DNA of 64,000 nt from NCBI GenBank assembly GCA_030141605.1, contig JAQGDQ010001020.1, forward strand, positions 1 through 64,000, written 5' to 3'. Origin of the DNA: Tubiluchus corallicola. Lineage: Eukaryota; Priapulida; Priapulimorpha; Priapulimorphida; Tubiluchidae. Of the stretch, positions 30,835 through 42,024 are shown in pieces. The notes below the pieces were generated by a model. That model ran no database searches. It saw nothing but the letters and a program-made list of their open reading frames with translations, and had not been told where the DNA came from. Made by a program: the position numbers and the translations under genes. The stretch's first letter is position 1, and each line of letters begins with the position of its first letter.

Positions 30835-32310
30835 GCTGTATATGTTCACCTACCATGCAAGCTGTTAGGGCAGTCATGGGAGTCCTGACAACGTTGTTTA
30901 ACTTGACACATCTGCTGGCATCAGCGGTTTGAAAATTCATCATTGTTCCTGATGCCACTTCAACATCATAACAAATCGCAGCCGAACCTGAAATTACAGT
31001 AACTGTTAAGTTATGCATCTTGCATCAACAGAAAGAACAATGCCTTTTCTAGTTATGAATTAGTGGCTGTATATTGTGGCGGGTCGCAGGATTAAACCGT
31101 CACAGGCTTCGTGAATATGTAGTGTATTGAATGTAAAATTGCGTGGGCCAATCAGAGCTCAGTTTTTTCTAGGCCAATTTTCTCGAGCGTGTAAACTGTT
31201 CTTGTAGATTCGAGGGCAGTGCGTTCTCGGCCATGTTCGGCTTCGGTTTCATTTTGTTTTTCTCTTCTTGGTTGCTGTTATTAAGTCAGTCGTGATTCAG
31301 TAATTTTTGGTTTAACACCTTGGTTTGCATTTCGACTCAACGCGTGTTAGCTATAAGCTGTTGTTAAGTGTTTCATTTTACTGTTTTTCTTTCTTTTCTT
31401 TTTTTTAATAATTTTCTTTAGTTTATTATGAATCCTCGCTATCACAGACGGCATCACAATATGTTCACCTACCATGCAAGCTGTTAGGGCAGTCATGGGA
31501 GTCCTGACAACGTTGTTTAACTTGACACATCTGCTGGCATCAGCGGTTTGAAAATTCATCATTGTTCCTGATGCCACTTCAACATCATAACAAATCGCAG
31601 CCGAACCTGAAATTACAGTAACTGTTAAGTTATGCATCTTGCATCAACAGAAAGAACAATGCCTTTTCTAGTTATGAATTAGTGGCTGTATATTGTGGCG
31701 GGTCGCAGGATTAAACCGTCACAGGCTTCGTGAATATGTAGTGCATTGAATGTAAAATTGCGTGGGCCAATCAGAGCTCAGTTTTTTCTAGGCCAATTTT
31801 CTCGAGCGTGTAAACTGTTCTCGTAGATTCGAGGGCAGTGCGTTCTCGGCCATGTTCGGCTTCAGGTTTCATTTTGTTTTTCTCTTCTTGGTTGCTGTTA
31901 TTAAGTCAGTCGTGATTCAGTAATTTTTGGTTTAACACCTTGGTTTGCATTTCGACTCAACACGTAAGTGTCAGCTATAAACTGTTGTTAAGTGTTTCAT
32001 TTTACTGTTTTTCTTTCTTTTCTTTTTTTTAATAATTTTCTTTAGTTTATTACGAATCCTCGCTATCACTGACGGCATCACAATATGTTCACCTACCATG
32101 CAACCTGTTAGGGCAGTCATGGGAGTCCTGACAACGTTGTTTAACTTGACACATCTGCTGGTATCAGTGGTTTGAAAACTCATCATTGTTCCTGATGCCA
32201 CTTTCAACATCATAACAAATCGCAGCCGAACCTGAAATTACAGTAACTGTTAAGTTATGCATCTTGTATCAACAGAAAGAACAATACCTTTTCTAGTTAT
32301 GAATTAGTGG
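30835..32310 (-). pseudogene. pentraxin/LamG-like exon, three copies in 625-bp tandem units (locus P2)
   Basis: Copies of one exon lie at about 30855-30990, 31470-31607 and 32095-32235 (minus strand). Each has the acceptor GTTACTGTAATTTCAG, the coding block CYDVEVASGTM / FQTAD(A/T)SRCVKLNN / MTAL, and the donor CATG|GTAGGTGA. The repeat unit is about 625 bp, and the third unit is partial. The block matches P1 (15862-16402) in sequence and order. Beyond the last copy (30740-30835) the match to P1 continues. Copy 3 has a one-base insertion after GATGCCACTT. Pentraxin/LamG identity is tentative, as in P1. Confidence 0.5.
31070..31460. repeat. spacer of the 625-bp unit, possibly a captured element
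   Basis: Between exon copies lies about 390 bp starting TGTGGCGGGTCGCAGG, with CCAAT-type GGCCAATCAGAGC and a T-rich end. It recurs at 31695-32085 and is absent after the third exon copy, where homology stops at GAATTAGTGG. It could be a solo LTR or another mobile insert amplified with the exon, but terminal repeats could not be confirmed. Confidence 0.45.
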
Positions 32311-32329
32311 TAACATTACGACTTCATGT

Positions 32330-33175
32330 TACCAGCTAGTGAGGCCCGCTAGCCCGAAAGTTCCCGAAAAAATACTGTGCCTGCAAACCAAATACATCCA
32401 TAAGTTGGCATAGTTAAAACTAAGTTGCTTCAAAGAAGAATGCACCAAAAATTTGGTGAAATGTGAATCCGAGGTTCTTAAATAACCATTTCTTTAATAA
32501 CCAAAGCCGAAAGCGTGAGTAAAAAGATAAACATCTCTGTGCAGAATACCGTACTTACTTGTGTTTTAAATTACTAAAAAAAGAAGAAACAGTTAATTGA
32601 AAGGCTAACATATATATTTTACGATATTTATAAACACAAACAACATTAATAACACTGCAACAAACAAACAATACTAATTAAAATGAGCATAAACATTGAT
32701 CAAAACTATTCTATTAGTAAACCGTCTAACGTGTGTGTGTGCTCTAAGACCCAGTATCTAGACATTGCCAACGATTTAGTTTGGCAGAAGGCTTTTATAA
32801 TGTACGATATTCATAATATCTAAAAATAGCCTGAGGTACAAGTTTAAGATCACGTATGCCATGCAAGGTCAAAACTACCCGTGGATGCGGCTTCCAACGT
32901 GTTTAAAATAGAGAGACTATTTTACACTTGCAACATTCCGCGACATACATCTCACATTCTCAGAGGTGGTTTAGTACAGCTATACCATATGAACTTGGTA
33001 CAGCTTTTAACAAACCTTCATGATTCATCTAAGTTCTGCTGTTTGGGCAGTGAAACATTAGGTGCACTAGTGTGCAGATTTCAATTATTTCACTGAGAGG
33101 TTGAAAAGTCAATGGTACAGTTTTTTATTAGTTTCCCCGAGTTCAGCTGCCCAGTATAACGAAGCAGAATAATCA
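32330..33175. other. intergenic, no gene seen
   Basis: AT-rich with short frames only. Confidence 0.5.
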
Positions 33176-33179
33176 AATC

Positions 33180-33375
33180 GTCCTTTATTTCCAGCAAAGT
33201 GCATTTTAAGCTAAAGCATAGAACTACTGCAACAATAATCAAGCCAGCCTTCATTTCCAGCAAAGTCCATTGAAGCTAAAGAAAAGCGTTACTACGACAA
33301 TAATCAAGCCCGCCTTCATTTCCAGCAAAGTCCATTTGAAGCTAAGCAAAGCACTGCTGCGACAACGCCAAGCTA
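33180..33375. repeat. 66-bp minisatellite units, inverted (3 copies)
   Basis: TTTCCAGCAAAGTCCATTGA and neighbours are the reverse complement of the 12.1-13.0 kb family. The units are diverged. Confidence 0.8.
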
Positions 33376-33399
33376 AAACAATCCCTTGCAAATTCCAAG

Positions 33400-36235
33400 T
33401 GCAACTGCAATTTTTATCATCTCAACTTAGACAAAAATCATTACTGTCTAATTGTTTACTTTAATTTAGTGTAACTTTAAAATATTCAAGTAACTAATTC
33501 TCCTATCTGCAATAGAGAGACTTACCCGTTTGTTACTAAATCATTGCTGATGCCATGATTTGTTTAGAGAAAGAGCTATAATGTGTTAATGACGATCACG
33601 AAAATAACCCAACCGGTAAACAATTACAGCCAAGAAAAAGTTTCTACAATAAGCTACACAGATTGCAAATCATGGTTATCTCGTTCACTTTATTTTATCA
33701 ATAACAAGTTACAGCAGGCACATGTCAACAACCATCGGAGTTCCACGTGGTAATAATGGCCAATCAGCTTTCCTTTGTGAGACTGGGCTACGTAGGCGGG
33801 TCAGTAGATATACTGTCGCTTTTGATTGGTTACGAATAGAATGGTCGCAGCGCACACTATCTACGACCACGTATTATATCACTATGTTCATAACGTTATA
33901 ATTGACGTCTAACATAATGTAAATCATTTTCGTTGACCGCCCAATTAGCGTGCAAACTATTTCACATACCCCAGCAGCAGGAACGTTCGGTTCATTTGGC
34001 TACAGCTCCGTCTAACTCTGTTATGAAAAATGCTCAACTTTTCATTAGTTAGAGAGACAAATATTAGGCAGGTTGTAGATTTTATTATTGTCAATTGTAA
34101 TTGCAACAGAATTGGAGGAAATATATAGTCTAGTTTCGTTTATAGGAAGAAATGCATAACGCTTATGTCTATGAGTTGCTGATTAAACCATTTTGCAAAC
34201 AAGAAAAGGTGCAGTTTATGGCTTTGCAAGTTAAATAATCAAACAACTATTTGATTAACTTTAAATAAGGACAAAACAAAATGTTTTCTTTCCTGGCCAG
34301 TTTTTATAAACCTCAATGAGACTTTCACAGCCAAAATTAATTCAGATGTGGTCAAAACTTACATTATACATCAATTAGCTAATTTTCGCTAAGATGCCAT
34401 TGGGACTCATGTGACTCGGGAATTCAATATATGGCTCGTCCGTGGAATGGAACAGTCAAATCTGTTCCATTTCCGTAGCTTGACAAACGGAAAAATACAA
34501 AAATTTAATAAACCTTGATTATTACTTATTCATGATTAATTAATATAGAAAAATACATAGCAGGCTTGATGTTCGTATGCTTAAAGGCAAGAAAGACTTA
34601 ATATTTTTGTTGCTCATTTATTGTAAAGCGAGGCTAACTGGCTTAGTTTCTTTAATACGTTTGTGTCTCTGTATGTTCTAGTGCTATGAACCTTCGTCTA
34701 TACATTCTGTTTAAATCGAAAAGTCATTTTTTGGCTACTTGAAGTGTTAATTTCGTGTTAAAATAGCTGCTGCTCTGCACATTTGTGTTTATGAAAAAGA
34801 GCAATCAGTTTATCTGCTGATGAGACATTAATTGTTGTTTAGTTTAGTTTAGTTTAGTTTAGACAGTTGTTGCCCTGCGAGAGCTGTTGTCCCGAATGCT
34901 ACTGAGTGTGCTTACGTTGCAGCGGAGAGGAGCGATCGACCAATATGTTTGACGTCAATTGTTTATACAGTGTGCAAGTACTATCAAGCAAGAAAATTCC
35001 TAGATTCATTAACGCATCATTAATAAATGCACCAGACCGATTTATGACAAAAAAGTTAAGGCAGTACAGGTTATCATAAACCTTCAAAACATTCGATACA
35101 ATTTGACAAAATGTTTTTGGCTGCTCACTAATAAAAAAGAGTGTAAACTGGAAAAATCGGTACCCATAAATACCAATCCCTAATAAATCTCGTACTGAGG
35201 CATTCAAGATAACCTGTTGTGAACTTACGTTAGCACCTGATCACACGCTGTTCAACGCACAAAGGCGTTGGTCAGGTGGTATACACACCCGTGCAGCGAC
35301 TCGAAAGACCAATGACCGTTAAACGAAACGTAGGGAACTAAATTCCATGAGATCCGTTCACAGTAATGTCACTATATACATTAGATTGGAAACATGCAAA
35401 TCGGTATTTCAGTCATTAATACGCAACAAATTTTGACCTATCAAACAGCTGTACCCGACAACAATGCAAGGTAAATCATTTTCTAACATATCACTCTCTG
35501 CACTGAGTAATACATTTATATACCTACTTCAAATGACCGTTTGCTCACCAGCTATTATTCAGCAACAACTCAAAAAGTGTTGGTACTGACCATTTCAAAG
35601 AAGGAACCTTTTACAGAAGGAACACTCAATTTAACAAGACATAAATCTTTAGCTGCTGTGAATTCTTGCCCCCCAACGATCCTTTAATTACTGTCATATG
35701 GGCAGTGTTGACCGACTTTACGTTGTTAGCAAACCAACCCCCACAACTATACAGGACTGCAGACAACACAGCAACACTTCTTTCCTTACAATATACAAAA
35801 GAATGTGCTTTTCAAAACTTCAGAAAGTTTCTCTTCGCAATGTTTTACAATTGAAGGCACACCACAATTAGTTTGGAAATTGAATTTTACTACAGTTAGT
35901 AAACCAAGCACAGAAATACAGTACTGTGTATTACAGTACTACAGCAATAATTGCAGTAATACAAACACTGTTTAGCTAGCAATATGGATTTTATGTTCTT
36001 CCGTGAAAACTTACACTATTTTTCCATACAGATTATGTATTTTGTTGTGTAATGAAGTTCAGTGGGAAACTGATATTGTCAGTGACTGTAACTTACTGTC
36101 CCTTTGCCCGATTAAAATGTAGCAACATGTTTTTACATCGTACAATGGACAAATCAGACACAAAACTAATTTAAAAAACTCTAATTACATTTCGATGTTC
36201 TACAGCAGAAATCAATCATTATACAAGCATTATAA
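33400..36235. other. intergenic, no gene seen
   Basis: Includes a TTTAG microsatellite at 34838-34862. A minus-strand open frame of 102 codons at 34899-35207 has no domain, no paralog in the window and no splice context, so it is not called. Confidence 0.5.
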
Positions 36236-36239
36236 GAAT

Positions 36240-36950
36240 GTTACATTGTTGATACCTGGGCCGGACCATGACCATTTTGGGCTCGTAGGCTAATGAAATT
36301 ATGGGGTCCCCATTAGACCGAGCCACCCTCTAAATCGCTCGCCCCCGTCTTGAATATTTTTTACTCGTGATATATTTTAGCGACATAAACTTAGTGCAAA
36401 TTATTTAAATAAACTAGAATAGCCATATTTTGTTTCCCAGTAAGATATTCCTTCAGCCTAAAATAAAATACCACTATTTTAATATACTGCTGAATCTAAG
36501 CCAAGTAAGTACGTATTTCTGCTCAATCGTAGTGAAAAAAACAGATTTTTTTACCAAATGTTACCAAAACTTGAGTCTCCGGATAATCAAACCCTGGTTG
36601 GTACTGAAATTTTGTACATATTTGTAACATACATGACAATACAATGATACTTACTTTTATACATAATCTTCTTGAAATCACATATGGACACGAAGCACGG
36701 CAGGCAAAGCAAATCATATAACTAAACACACGTTACGTTGACCTCAATGCATCTACTAAGAAAATGGAAACTTAACTTTCTACCACGTCTATGTACAGAA
36801 CCGTCGTGTATGGAATAAGGCGTAGATGCGTGAAAAAATACGAACTTTCTCAGTGACCCGTTACATGTCTGAAACAGTGTTCAACGTAGCAGAGGCAGGG
36901 CCGGTTCTAGGTAGTTTGGCGATCTAGGAAAAAGTATTTTAACGCCCGTC
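36240..36950. mobile_element. fragments of GC-rich DNA-transposon ends
   Basis: GGGCCGGACCATGACCATTTTGGGC at 36259 and GCAGGGCCGGTTCTAGGTAG at 36897 resemble the GGGCCGGCCCTAGG-type ends of animal hAT/MITE families. They are isolated fragments and no inverted partner or target duplication was found. Confidence 0.3.
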
Positions 36951-36954
36951 CTTT

Positions 36955-37565
36955 ATTTTTTTTATTTATTAATTATCACATTCAGTACAATATAATGACA
37001 TTAAGCCACACAGTGACATCAAACTTATTACCTCTACTGTATTAAATTGTTATGTTTCATACACTATCGTTATCATAAAATAATAATTGTACTGCAGTGA
37101 GCTAGAGAAGCAAAGGTTTGTATAAGCCCATTGTGATGTGAACCCGATGAAAAAAGAATGGATGAGTGAACAAAAAAAGAACTGGGAGAAAAGTTAGATC
37201 ACACAGGAAGGGTAGAAGGATGTGTTAGTGGAAATGGTAGGAAGAAAGATAATAGATTGTGCTATGTTGACCTAAAGATTTATCAATGATGCCTTGTTTT
37301 GCATAATCTGTACCAGGATTGTGGTATGACTGCTGCAGTAGGTGTGGGAAATTAGGACGGGTTGTACTTGTTGAGAATCATTGCTCCGTATTTCTTTTTA
37401 AATTTTTGAATTGGCTGAACAGTTTTTAATTCATCATTTATGTCATTCCAAAGCCTTGGACCAACATTTGCAATGAATTGCCGTGCCACGTCTGTTCTAC
37501 AGAAATTTACGACAAACTCATTCATTCTGGTTGCGTAACTCCGATTATTTGTTCCTCAACTACCA
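36955..37565 (-). mobile_element. 5'-truncated LINE, reverse-transcriptase C-terminus
   Basis: On the minus strand at 37370-37560 the frame reads NEFVVNFCRT, then ANVGPRLWNDIND and FKKKYGAMIL. This LWN-x-L/I block followed by a KK-F/Y element is the usual C-terminal end of CR1/Jockey-type LINE proteins. The tail is at the T/A-rich 36955 end. A shorter copy of the same family is at 28730. Confidence 0.75.
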
Positions 37566-37778
37566 TTCCCCACGGCTCCCACGAACCCCACCCACAAAAC
37601 TGAACTTTTATTGTATGTAACAAAGTATAGTGGTGCCTGTGTATTAAACTTACAGATTATTATATGTATTATAGTGTACTAATTAAATGTAGTTAATTAC
37701 ATATCTACTTTTTTCTAACCCAAAACCAACAAAAAAAACAAAAACAAACACACCCACACCACAAACCACAAACAGTGT

Positions 37779-38155
37779 TACATAATCAAGTTATCTTAAT
37801 TTTACAAACTATTAACAAATAATAGTCTTTCTATCTTTTATATCATCTCATATATGAGCTTCATTCATTACATCATTCCATTTTAAGCACTAATGTTTTT
37901 TTTATCATACGATTCACTTTAAATTTTCAGATTATTTACATTACTTTTTTTCTTTCACTGTGTGGGACAATCTAACAAGCCCTGCTTTTTGACTGCCCGC
38001 AACACATTTAACTTCGTATGTAAGTGAACAGTGTTTGAGGCTTTTCCTGTGCAGTATTTCTGATTTGTATTACGTTCATTGTAGGCTCTTTCACTAGATA
38101 TTGTACATGAAACTATTGTAAATGTGAAAGGTGAAATAAATGGCTTATGACAACT
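37779..38155 (+). mobile_element. retroposon tail-like repeat, copy 1
   Basis: Nearly identical to 53008-53385. Both copies begin at ATAATCAAGTTATCTTAATT and end GTGAAATAAATG(G/A)CTTATGA. The identical left boundary suggests a short non-autonomous retroelement, or recurrent truncation of a LINE 3' end. No coding block is present. Confidence 0.7.
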
Positions 38156-38880
38156 TGTGTTAATTTCATTTGAAGTTAAATTTATGACCCCATTGTATGT
38201 CCCGCGTCCTCAGAACAATCAAAATTTCCACCATTTCTGCTGCTGCACTTCATCTGCATCTAAAAATTCACGAAACGCTAACTCCTCTTTTTCTTATACA
38301 CCAAATTTTCACTTGTTTCATCATCTTCATAGCCATGACTCTGGTCTGGTTGCAAATAGTTCATTAGCTCCCCCTTGACAACGGACTATGCCATTTTTGT
38401 AATGAATTAAGAAAATTGATGACGAAAAGCATTTAATTCTTGAACGTAACTAACGTAATGATTATCATGATATAATGATAATAAAATTTAAGACAAAGAC
38501 TGTTCTCTCATGTCAAGGATATGATGGTGATTGTAGTGATGACGTAATGATGGTGGTAGTGCTGGTACAACAACAACAGCAACGACAAAAGCAAAAAGGA
38601 AATTTTAGAAACAAAAATCAATCTCTGACAAACTTTGTACAATTAGAGTAAAACAACGACTGTAGATGGCAGCATAGACTAATTCAGTACTTTAGTGTAG
38701 TAGACTGTCAATTAGATGGATCACATAATACTACAATCGCGTACTCGGTACAATAAGCGACACATGCAGACTACGTACACTATCCTATTCATCTTCAAAG
38801 GTGGAGGCTCAATTTCTAGATTGCATTTGGCTGCTTGTACAGCTCCTCCGCCTAGTGTCGAGATACAGTGTGGGCATCCC
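38156..38880. other. intergenic, no gene seen
   Basis: Simple ATGATGATT/ACAACAACA stretches at 38520-38590; nothing else recognisable. Confidence 0.5.
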
Positions 38881-38882
38881 GC

Positions 38883-39003
38883 AAGCCTATAGCATCTGGT
38901 ATCCTTAGGTGGTCACCCATCCAAGTACTAACCAGGCTCTACGTTGCTTAACTTCGGTGACCAGACGAGAACCGGATGTTTTCAACGTGATATGTCCGTA
39001 GTA
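38883..39003 (-). rRNA. 5S rRNA-like sequence (gene, pseudogene or 5S-derived SINE)
   Basis: The minus strand matches animal 5S rRNA along its length: CTACGG start, CACGTTGAAAAC, TCTCGTCTGGTCACCGAAG, TTAAGCAACGT, GGTTAGTACTTGGATGGGTG and ACCACCTAAGGATACCAG, ending GCTATAGGCTT. About 121 nt, as expected. Differences from the usual sequence include GGTTCTCGTC for GATCTCGTC and AGAGCCTGG for CGAGCCTGG. No T-run follows the 3' end (GCGGGATGCCC comes next). I therefore suspect a pseudogene or a 5S-headed SINE3-like element rather than an active gene. It is a single copy, not an array. Confidence 0.8.
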
Positions 39004-39182
39004 TATGTATATATAAAGAATAGATATTTATTATTCATATTGATTTCCATAATTCCAAAATCTTTCCTGTAGATATCATTCTGATTAGTACCTGGCCAGG
39101 TGACACTTTATCAACCACAAGACACAGAAACACTTTGATCATTCAAGCAGAACTGAGACAACAACGTACTTTGTAATTATTT

Positions 39183-40073
39183 TCACGGGCTTCTAAGAAT
39201 CTTCTTAAATGCTGTTCTAAATTTGCTGTTTGTTGCTGCGTATATGAAAGGGTTGACTGCACTGTTTGAAAAACTCATCCAACTTGCTACTTGCAGAGCA
39301 AAGTCTGGTATGCACAATGGACATGTTGCATAGATCATTGCCGAGACCGTGTACGGAAACCAACAAATGAAAAATGCAACAGTGACTATTGTTAAAGTTT
39401 TTGTTGCTTTCATGTCCATCACTCTTGTTCCAGTTTGTTGGTTTTGATCACGAATTTGCAAAATTTGCTTTCTTGCTGCTCGCCATATTAACGCATACAA
39501 AGAAAGTATAACTGTCATCGCTAGAAAACTCGTTGTGATGATTGCAATTAAACTTAAAGTAATGTTAATCGTTTCCATGTATGCTAAAACAAGAGCAGAA
39601 AGCCACGTAATAGATAATGTGATACCTAATGTTCTCTTTGTAAGGTATATATTGTATTTGTAAGGGTGCAAAATGGCTACGTATCTCTCACTTGCAATTA
39701 AACACAAGTGTAATATGCTACTGTTCAGGGCAGCCAATATAAGAAAAATTTCAGCAGAATGATATAAATGGCTAAAGTTCTCTGCGTACACTATGCCAAC
39801 GATTTCAACTGGTAGTGACACGAGTCCAAATAGCAGATCTGTTACAGCGAGTGATACGATCAGTGCATTCGTTCTTGTTTGCAACTGCTCATACTTGTAA
39901 ACTGCAACTAAGACAAGCAAGTTTCCAACAATTACAATGATAGCCAGGCACACAAGAAATCCTGTTATAGTCAAAGTAAAGTCATATTCATTGTGTTGCA
40001 CTTCGTCAGTTGCATTTCTAGTGAAATTCTTGAGTATCATTGCCGAGTGCGATAAATTTTCACCATTGCTCAT
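39183..40073 (-). CDS. class A GPCR, MECA-like (receptor 1)
   Basis: Intact single-exon receptor of 296 residues, integral to the plasma membrane and coupling to G proteins by family. Seen: N-glycosylation sites at N16 and N20, TM1 with GN (50-51), TM2 with LAVTD (75-79), TM3 ending ERY (129-131), TM4 Trp157, TM6 CWFP (237-240), TM7 NPFIY (274-278) and a short basic helix 8 (SKFRTAFKKI). TM3 lacks the usual Cys at its outer end, ECL2 is almost absent, and TM5 has no Pro. These are MECA-group traits (melanocortin, adenosine, cannabinoid). ECL3 has a CPLC pair. The start is the ATG at 40073. The 3' flank (39010-39180) is shared with receptor 5. The ligand cannot be predicted. A 5S-like sequence lies just downstream. 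Confidence 0.93.
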   Translation of the reverse strand: MSNGENLSHSAMILKNFTRNATDEVQHNEYDFTLTITGFLVCLAIIVIVGNLLVLVAVYKYEQLQTRTNALIVSLAVTDLLFGLVSLPVEIVGIVYAENFSHLYHSAEIFLILAALNSSILHLCLIASERYVAILHPYKYNIYLTKRTLGITLSITWLSALVLAYMETINITLSLIAIITTSFLAMTVILSLYALIWRAARKQILQIRDQNQQTGTRVMDMKATKTLTIVTVAFFICWFPYTVSAMIYATCPLCIPDFALQVASWMSFSNSAVNPFIYAATNSKFRTAFKKILRSP

Positions 40074-40429
40074 TCAAGTTAACATTTGAAACATACGAAC
40101 TTTATGTTGCAAAACGGACGTCTTTACACCTGATAGTATTGTCGAGCATTAGTTTGTTGTTAAATATGTAATGTAACACATTGTAAGATAGTCATTGTAT
40201 TGTTCACACTCCTAGCAGCTGTGTACACCTGTATGTAGATACTATATGCATGCATTTATTTGTATCAGGAAGCTACTATTTGTCAACTGTTATCAAATGG
40301 ACACAAATGTTGATCTAAGCAAGAAACTATGCCTGCCAGTAAGCTAATTATTTAAATTTACATAGCACTTTGCAACAATAGTTGTATCAGATAGCGTGCA
40401 TATGTATAATGTATAACATAACTTGAATA

Positions 40430-40880
40430 ATGAAATTAAACCTTACGTAAAAGTATTAGCTAGACAAATTATTTTTTGTCACTTTAATGATATCAATGGT
40501 AACAATGTTGTATTGACAAATATATCACTATTGCTACCCATACACATAATAAAACCCATTCAACAAATAGCACATAATAAAGGGCAATTTGTTTCTGTAC
40601 TTTACCTAGTGCATTTACAATGAATGCTCAAGGAATTTGTCCTGATTTTACACACTATTACATAATTCTTCTTCTTCCCAGCTTTTCCCTACGCGGGGTC
40701 GCCGTTGTGAATGAGTCTTCTACACTATTACATAATTACAGTTTCGAATTTGTTTAGGAATTCTGGTTCCTTGTCTTTTGAGTTTTTGTTGCACAGTTTG
40801 GTTTTCGTAATTCCAAACTGTGTAACCCTGTGTAAGCAAAATGAGCCTAATGCAGAACATTATGATTATGATTACAACTG
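40430..40880 (-). repeat. orphan GPCR 3' flank (gene body missing)
   Basis: Matches the downstream flanks of receptor 3 (49560-49930) and receptor 5 (62150-62390). Shared parts include CACATAATAAAG, TTACATAATTACA, the CTTGTCTTTTGAGTTTT region and GTTTGGTTTTCGTAATTCCA. No receptor coding sequence follows at higher coordinates. A former receptor copy was therefore probably deleted or replaced here, with a retroposon tail inserted nearby. Confidence 0.7.
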
Positions 40881-40984
40881 CATTCTTTTTCCACAGTAAT
40901 CTTAATGAAACGTGACTATGCTCAACGGGTTACTGAACACTTTATAATCATGATCACAGTTTTTCTTAGTTCTCGCTCCATTTC

Positions 40985-41285
40985 ATCTTTCATTCACTAC
41001 TCCCCCACACTTTTATGTATATATTATTATTATTTCAATTATTAATCACTTCTTTAAGATTTCCACGTACAGTTTGGCCTGTCAAGCTATGCTTTTAGGC
41101 TCAAACTGTATGCATCAAAATTACTCTGTAATGTAATTTGCACATGTGTATGCTGCATAAGAATCTCTTTTGTAATTTCTGGATAATATTGCATTTATAT
41201 TATATTTACTTCAGTGAAATTATCTGCATTTTTATTATAACTGTTGGATGCAGAGTGGAAATAAATAAACTTATAACTTATAAAC
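40985..41285 (+). mobile_element. retroposon tail-like repeat, second family, copy 1
   Basis: Nearly identical to 53728-54018. Shares CCCCAC(A)CTTTTATGTATAT at the left and GAAATAAATAAACTTATAAC at the right. Both copies have the same ends, as expected for a short retroelement or a LINE 3' end. Confidence 0.7.
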
Positions 41286-41289
41286 TCAT

Positions 41290-42020
41290 ACTTATAAACA
41301 TTCAAATGATGAGCTGGAAATACATGCGACTGCAAATACTGCAATTACAAGTTTCACTGCTGTGGCTGATTAACTTGCTGATCATTGAGACATTTTACTA
41401 ATTACACAATACTCGTTAATTTTGTTGTAATGAGTATTTGCAGGTAAAGACAGCCTACGGATCTATTAAGACGGGTTCTTAAGCTTTAAAATGATCAATT
41501 TTTATGTCAAGATCATTTTTGGGTTTTGTGCGTTTTCAATAAATTTATTAAGTGTTTTATGCTGTTTTGTCCAGTAAAAGAAGCATTTTTCAATGGGTAC
41601 TGGGGAATCTTTCTCAAATAGTTAAAGTACTTGCCTACTTAAACAAAAACAGCCAGCATCTTGAAATAGCTAATGAAATATCCAATCGAAATAATTTATT
41701 TATTCAAACGCAGAGCATAAACGTTTTGAGCGCTAATGACATTAAAAAGATGTGTAATATTTCACACAGCAGCAAGCCACAGCTTAGCTGGAACAATAGG
41801 CTGCTACGTCCATTGTCCTGCTGCAGCTTCTAACATGAGGCTACCGGAATTGGCGTTGCTATGGTGACCGAACAACGTTTGACTGCCATCTAGGGTCGAG
41901 TTAAAAAAACAACGCAAGTGTGTAATTGCACTAGTTGCACTCGTATGCAGTTTTATAAAATGCTTTGCAAGAGAGTCACCTCCAGAGTGAGCAGTTTTAC
42001 CCAACTAATGACTATAAGAT
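41290..42020. other. intergenic, no gene seen
   Basis: Short frames only, none similar to known proteins. Confidence 0.5.
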
Positions 42021-42024
42021 AATG

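Noticed and set aside
34899-35207. 102-codon minus-strand frame
   Set aside because: No recognisable motifs, paralogs, or splice and promoter context.
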